This document shows, one piece after another, positions 31,559 to 33,924 of a stretch of DNA of 33,924 bases. Location: the NCBI GenBank assembly GCA_030528445.1, contig JAUMYV010000006.1, forward strand, positions 1 to 33,924. The letters are read 5' to 3'. Under the pieces are notes generated by a model that was given only the letters and a program-made list of their open reading frames with translations, was not told the DNA's origin and ran no database searches. This stretch comes from Porphyromonadaceae bacterium. Lineage in GTDB: Bacteria > Bacteroidota > Bacteroidia > Bacteroidales > Porphyromonadaceae. A program made the position numbers and the translations under genes. Each line of letters begins with the position of its first letter. Position 1 is the stretch's first letter.

Positions 31559-32305
31559 ATGGGACTATTGGACAATAAAGTCGCTCTAGTAACTGGAGCT
31601 GGACGCGGTATCGGTCGTGCCATCGCAGAGAAGTTTGCCAAAGAGGGCGCCGATGTAATCATCACCGACCTCAAAATAGACGAAACGGTAGAGCAGTTTA
31701 TCTCAGAGCTACAAGCTCTAGGGGTTCGTGCCAAGGCTTATGCCTCCAACGCAGCCGATTTCGAGGCAGCACACGAGCTGATGAAGCAGATTGTAGCTGA
31801 CTTCGGTCGTCTAGACGTACTTGTAAACAACGCTGGTATCACGCGCGATGGTCTGATGATGCGCATGACAGAGGAGCAGTGGGATCTCGTGATCAACGTA
31901 AATCTCAAGTCTGCCTTCAACCTCATCCACGCAGCAACCCCCGTAATGATGAAGCAGCGCTCTGGCAGCATCATCAATATGGCATCGGTAGTTGGTGTGT
32001 CTGGCAATGCTGGTCAGGCTAACTACTCTGCCTCTAAGGCAGGTATGATTGGTCTAGCCAAGAGTATCGCCAAAGAAATGGGCTCACGCGGAGTGCGTGC
32101 CAATAGTATCGCCCCTGGCTTCATCGTTACCGATATGACAGGTGCTCTAAGCGAGGAGGTACGCAAGGAGTGGGAAGCACAGATCCCTATGCGTCGTGGT
32201 GGTACACCAGAGGATGTAGCCAACGTAGCTACGTTCCTTGCTAGCGACCTCTCTAGCTACGTGACAGGACAGACTATCCACGTGTGTGGTGGTATGAACT
32301 GCTAG
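31559..32305 (+). CDS. fabG: 3-oxoacyl-ACP reductase FabG
   Basis: FabG reduces 3-oxoacyl-ACP to 3-hydroxyacyl-ACP with NADPH in type II fatty-acid synthesis. The 248-residue classical short-chain dehydrogenase has the cofactor loop VTGAGRGIGRAIAE at about 11-24, NNAGITRDGLMMRM (the FabG-typical ITRD segment), INMASVVGVSGNAGQANYSASKAG with the Ser-Tyr-Lys catalytic set (quoted in outline), and RANSIAPGFIVTDMT. The C-terminus ITGQTIHVCGGM-like end (TGQTIHVCGGMNC) is the family's. It follows the TetR regulator and precedes an RluA-type enzyme by 86 bases. No other fab genes are next to it. Confidence 0.92.
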   Translation: MGLLDNKVALVTGAGRGIGRAIAEKFAKEGADVIITDLKIDETVEQFISELQALGVRAKAYASNAADFEAAHELMKQIVADFGRLDVLVNNAGITRDGLMMRMTEEQWDLVINVNLKSAFNLIHAATPVMMKQRSGSIINMASVVGVSGNAGQANYSASKAGMIGLAKSIAKEMGSRGVRANSIAPGFIVTDMTGALSEEVRKEWEAQIPMRRGGTPEDVANVATFLASDLSSYVTGQTIHVCGGMNC

Positions 32306-32329
32306 CAGTCTAGCCCACCTAAATCAAAA

Positions 32330-32383
32330 ATAGCATCGGCTACGGGTAGTGGTTAGCTCCATCGCTCGTAGTCGATGTGCTAT
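32330..32383 (+). other. Structured intergenic hairpin between fabG and the pseudouridine synthase gene
   Basis: ATAGCA-TCG-G-CTACG (32330-32344) can pair with CGTAG-T-CGA-TG-TGCTAT (32367-32383): about 15 base pairs with one G-U and a 2-base bulge. Inside the 22-base loop, TGG/CCA can pair further. No U-run follows on the plus strand, so it is not an ordinary terminator; the next gene's ATG is 9 bases after it. Confidence 0.4.
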
Positions 32384-32391
32384 AAATCGTC

Positions 32392-33081
32392 ATGCAGCCA
32401 CATATAGTCTACGAAGACAACCATCTACTTATCGCCAGCAAACGCCCGGGCGAAATCGTCCAAGGAGATAAGACGGGAGATGAACCAATGGTTGAGAGAC
32501 TTAAGGCTTGGCTCAAAGAGAAGTATCAGAAGCCAGGCAACGTCTTTCTAGGGTTGGTCAATCGCCTAGATCGCCCTGTAGGCGGATTGGTCATATTTGC
32601 CAAAACGGGCAAGGCACTCACGCGTATGAATGCGATGCTCCAGCGTGGCGAGATACAGAAAACCTATTGGGCTATCGTATGCCACAAGCCCGAGGTTCCC
32701 ACTCAGCAGCTCACCCACTACCTACTTAGGCGAGAGACACAGAACAAAAGCTATGCCTACCAAACAGCAAGACCAAATACCAAGCGAGCAGAGCTAACCT
32801 ACCGCCTATTAGCCTCGGGCGAGCACTATCATCTGCTAGAGGTCGATCTACATACGGGACGACATCATCAGATTCGCTGTCAGCTATCGGCAATAGGCTG
32901 CCCTATCAAGGGCGATCTCAAGTATGGAGCAGCGCGCAGCAATCCCGATGGGAGCATCAGCCTATTATCTCGCTATCTAAGGTTTACTCACCCAGTCAGT
33001 GGAGTAGAGCTTAGGCTAGAAGCCCCAATACCACAGGATAAACTATGGCAAGAGCTAGCGCATGGGGGCAATAATCAATAG
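32392..33081 (+). CDS. RluA-family RNA pseudouridine synthase
   Basis: A 229-residue pseudouridine synthase that isomerises uridine in rRNA or tRNA. The catalytic Asp is in NRLDRPVGGLVIFAKTGKAL near residue 60 (motif RLDxxxxG). QKTYWAIV is motif III-like, and LLEVDLHTGRHHQIRCQLSAIGCPI is the conserved C-terminal block (outlined). It lacks an N-terminal S4 domain, so it is of the short RluA/TruC-like type. The target base cannot be told. Start ATG at 32392 follows a structured 86-base gap after fabG and no promoter box is seen, so co-transcription with fabG is likely. Confidence 0.9.
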   Translation: MQPHIVYEDNHLLIASKRPGEIVQGDKTGDEPMVERLKAWLKEKYQKPGNVFLGLVNRLDRPVGGLVIFAKTGKALTRMNAMLQRGEIQKTYWAIVCHKPEVPTQQLTHYLLRRETQNKSYAYQTARPNTKRAELTYRLLASGEHYHLLEVDLHTGRHHQIRCQLSAIGCPIKGDLKYGAARSNPDGSISLLSRYLRFTHPVSGVELRLEAPIPQDKLWQELAHGGNNQ

Positions 33082-33120
33082 TTGAGCGCTGACCAATTAT
33101 AAATAAAGATTAAATTTGGC

Positions 33121-33128
33121 TATATTTG
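33121..33128 (+). promoter_or_regulatory. Promoter -7 box of the beta-barrel protein gene
   Basis: TATATTTG, an exact TAnnTTTG, is 52 bases before the ATG at 33181. The -33 region lacks TTTG at the standard distance. Confidence 0.55.
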
Positions 33129-33180
33129 CGAGCATAAAACTCGGAACGGATATAGTAATAAGAACTAATAACAACTAGCA

Positions 33181-33687
33181 ATGAAGAAATTAATTCTCTC
33201 TGCACTATGTGCTCTAGGATTAGCTTTCGGCGCCAATCAGGCTCAAGCTCAGAATACCTTTGAGAAAGAGAGCAACATGCTCAACCTTGGTGTTGGCCTA
33301 GGCGTCAAGAGATCCTACCAAACCGTACCTCCTATCTCTATCGCTTACGAACGCTCTATCGTAGACGGCATCATCGAGTACGGGTCTATTGGACTCGGAG
33401 CAGAGTTTGAGTATCAAAGCTTCCGTCACCCAGACAAGCGTGGCAATCTGGCTCTCTTCGTTGGTCCACGCATCTCACTGCACTATGAGTTCGTAGACAA
33501 CCTCGACACTTACCTAACGGGGCGTGCTGGCCTAGAATTCTTCCCCAAAGATGAAGGCACATCTACCACCTTTGCCCCCAGTATCTCTCTCGGGGCGCGC
33601 TACCTCTTCTCCGACAAATTCGGGATCTTCTCTGAGGTTGGGACAGGGATTGCAATCCTGCGCCTAGGGATGTCATTCAACCTCTAA
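33181..33687 (+). CDS. Small outer-membrane beta-barrel protein
   Basis: A 168-residue secreted protein. The signal peptide is MKKLILSALCALGLAFG followed by ANQAQAQ, with cleavage likely after AQA near residue 23. The mature part alternates polar and hydrophobic residues in amphipathic strands (NMLNLGVGLGVKR, GSIGLGAEFEYQSF, LALFVGPRISLHYEF, SISLGARYLF) and ends FGIFSEVGTGIAILRLGMSFNL, with a C-terminal aromatic-Asn-Leu typical of barrel ends. This is the general shape of porin-like 8-stranded barrels of Bacteroidetes; function is unknown. It has its own promoter box and a strong terminator, so it is a single-gene unit. Confidence 0.8.
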   Translation: MKKLILSALCALGLAFGANQAQAQNTFEKESNMLNLGVGLGVKRSYQTVPPISIAYERSIVDGIIEYGSIGLGAEFEYQSFRHPDKRGNLALFVGPRISLHYEFVDNLDTYLTGRAGLEFFPKDEGTSTTFAPSISLGARYLFSDKFGIFSEVGTGIAILRLGMSFNL

Positions 33688-33716
33688 GATAAGGAGCGAA
33701 TCAAAGACTTATCGTG

Positions 33717-33760
33717 GAGGCAGTGCCAAGACTTAGATTTTGGCGCTGCCTCTATTTTTT
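33717..33760 (+). terminator. Intrinsic terminator after the beta-barrel gene
   Basis: GAGGCAGTGCCAA (33717-33729) pairs with TTGGCGCTGCCTC (33740-33752): 13 base pairs with one G-U and a 10-base loop, followed by TATTTTTT. It is 30 bases past the stop codon. Confidence 0.9.
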
Positions 33761-33796
33761 GAGACCTTAATCGATAACAAGAAAAAATAAAAGGAG

Positions 33797-33860
33797 TATA
33801 TTTGTAGGCGTTGAGGATAAGTGGGGTACCTGCATGCAGTCACTTCACTTAGGTTTTTTT
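33797..33860 (+). promoter_or_regulatory. Promoter box plus terminator-like leader at the right edge
   Basis: TATATTTG (33797-33804) is an exact -7 box with a weak -33. A start near 33811 would give an RNA whose first structure is TAAGTG (33818-33823) with CACTTA (33846-33851), enclosing the palindrome CTGCATGCAG (33830-33839), followed by GGTTTTTTT. This looks like a leader attenuator for a gene to the right of the window. No reading frame for that gene is in view. Confidence 0.45.
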
Positions 33861-33924
33861 GTTTTGGGGTATCCTTGGGCAGTGTAGCTTGTAGCTACCG
33901 ATAGGTCTAAACTCATCAGATACC

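Noticed and set aside
1-33924. CRISPR array, insertion sequence with transposase, phage genes, tRNA or rRNA genes
   Set aside because: No regular short direct repeats, transposase, integrase or phage proteins were seen, and the gaps showed no cloverleaf or rRNA sequence by eye.

Overview
The window looks like chromosomal DNA of an anaerobic member of the Bacteroidales, most likely Porphyromonas or a close relative. Three things support this. First, many genes are preceded by the Bacteroidetes -7 box TAnnTTTG, in the best cases with TTTG/TTG about 20 bases upstream, and Shine-Dalgarno sequences are not prominent. Second, the gene content is typical of the group: RicT next to a GldH-like lipoprotein, a GT117/DUF2723 membrane protein, GH92 and GH2 mannosidases, class III ribonucleotide reductase, MeaB and an orphan selenium operon. 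Third, the base composition is balanced and the genes are densely packed. Genus is an inference from protein character, not from a search. There is no phage, insertion sequence with a transposase, CRISPR array, rRNA or tRNA.

Left part (1-11588, all minus strand). A terminator hairpin near 135-173 closes the left edge. Next come three apparent transcription units. One is queF, a lipid/diacylglycerol kinase, a GT117 protein O-mannosyltransferase-like membrane protein and a polysaccharide deacetylase, with two ATGA overlaps. The second is a uridine phosphorylase with meaB, ending at a good terminator. The third is a TIGR01777 epimerase-like protein with a secreted GH2 beta-mannosidase.

Middle (11589-23498, plus strand). 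An 800-bp intergenic region carries one copy of a roughly 400-bp non-coding repeat. It is followed by ricT-gldH, a tight five-gene selenium operon (mnmH, yedF, a class V cysteine desulfurase, a DUF3343 small protein, selD), and the translation/transcription operon rimP-nusA-infB. The last has a canonical promoter, a leader hairpin and a very strong terminator.

Right part (23519-33924). On the minus strand, nrdD-nrdG and a GH92 mannosidase lipoprotein form one unit, and a LOG/SLOG-family protein forms another. A second 820-bp intergenic region holds the inverted second copy of the repeat. It is followed on the plus strand by a TetR regulator with a palindrome in its own promoter, fabG, an RluA-type pseudouridine synthase and a small outer-membrane beta-barrel protein. 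At the right edge a promoter-like box is followed by a terminator-like hairpin, probably the leader of a gene outside the window.

Functional themes are: handling of mannose glycans or glycoproteins (GT117, GH2, GH92); supply of selenophosphate for 2-selenouridine in tRNA; tRNA/rRNA modification (QueF, MnmH, RluA-type); anaerobic dNTP supply; and core gene expression. The least explained signal is the pair of inverted intergenic repeats at 11698-12101 and 30278-30693. They share blocks at about 86% identity and keep hairpins where the sequence differs.
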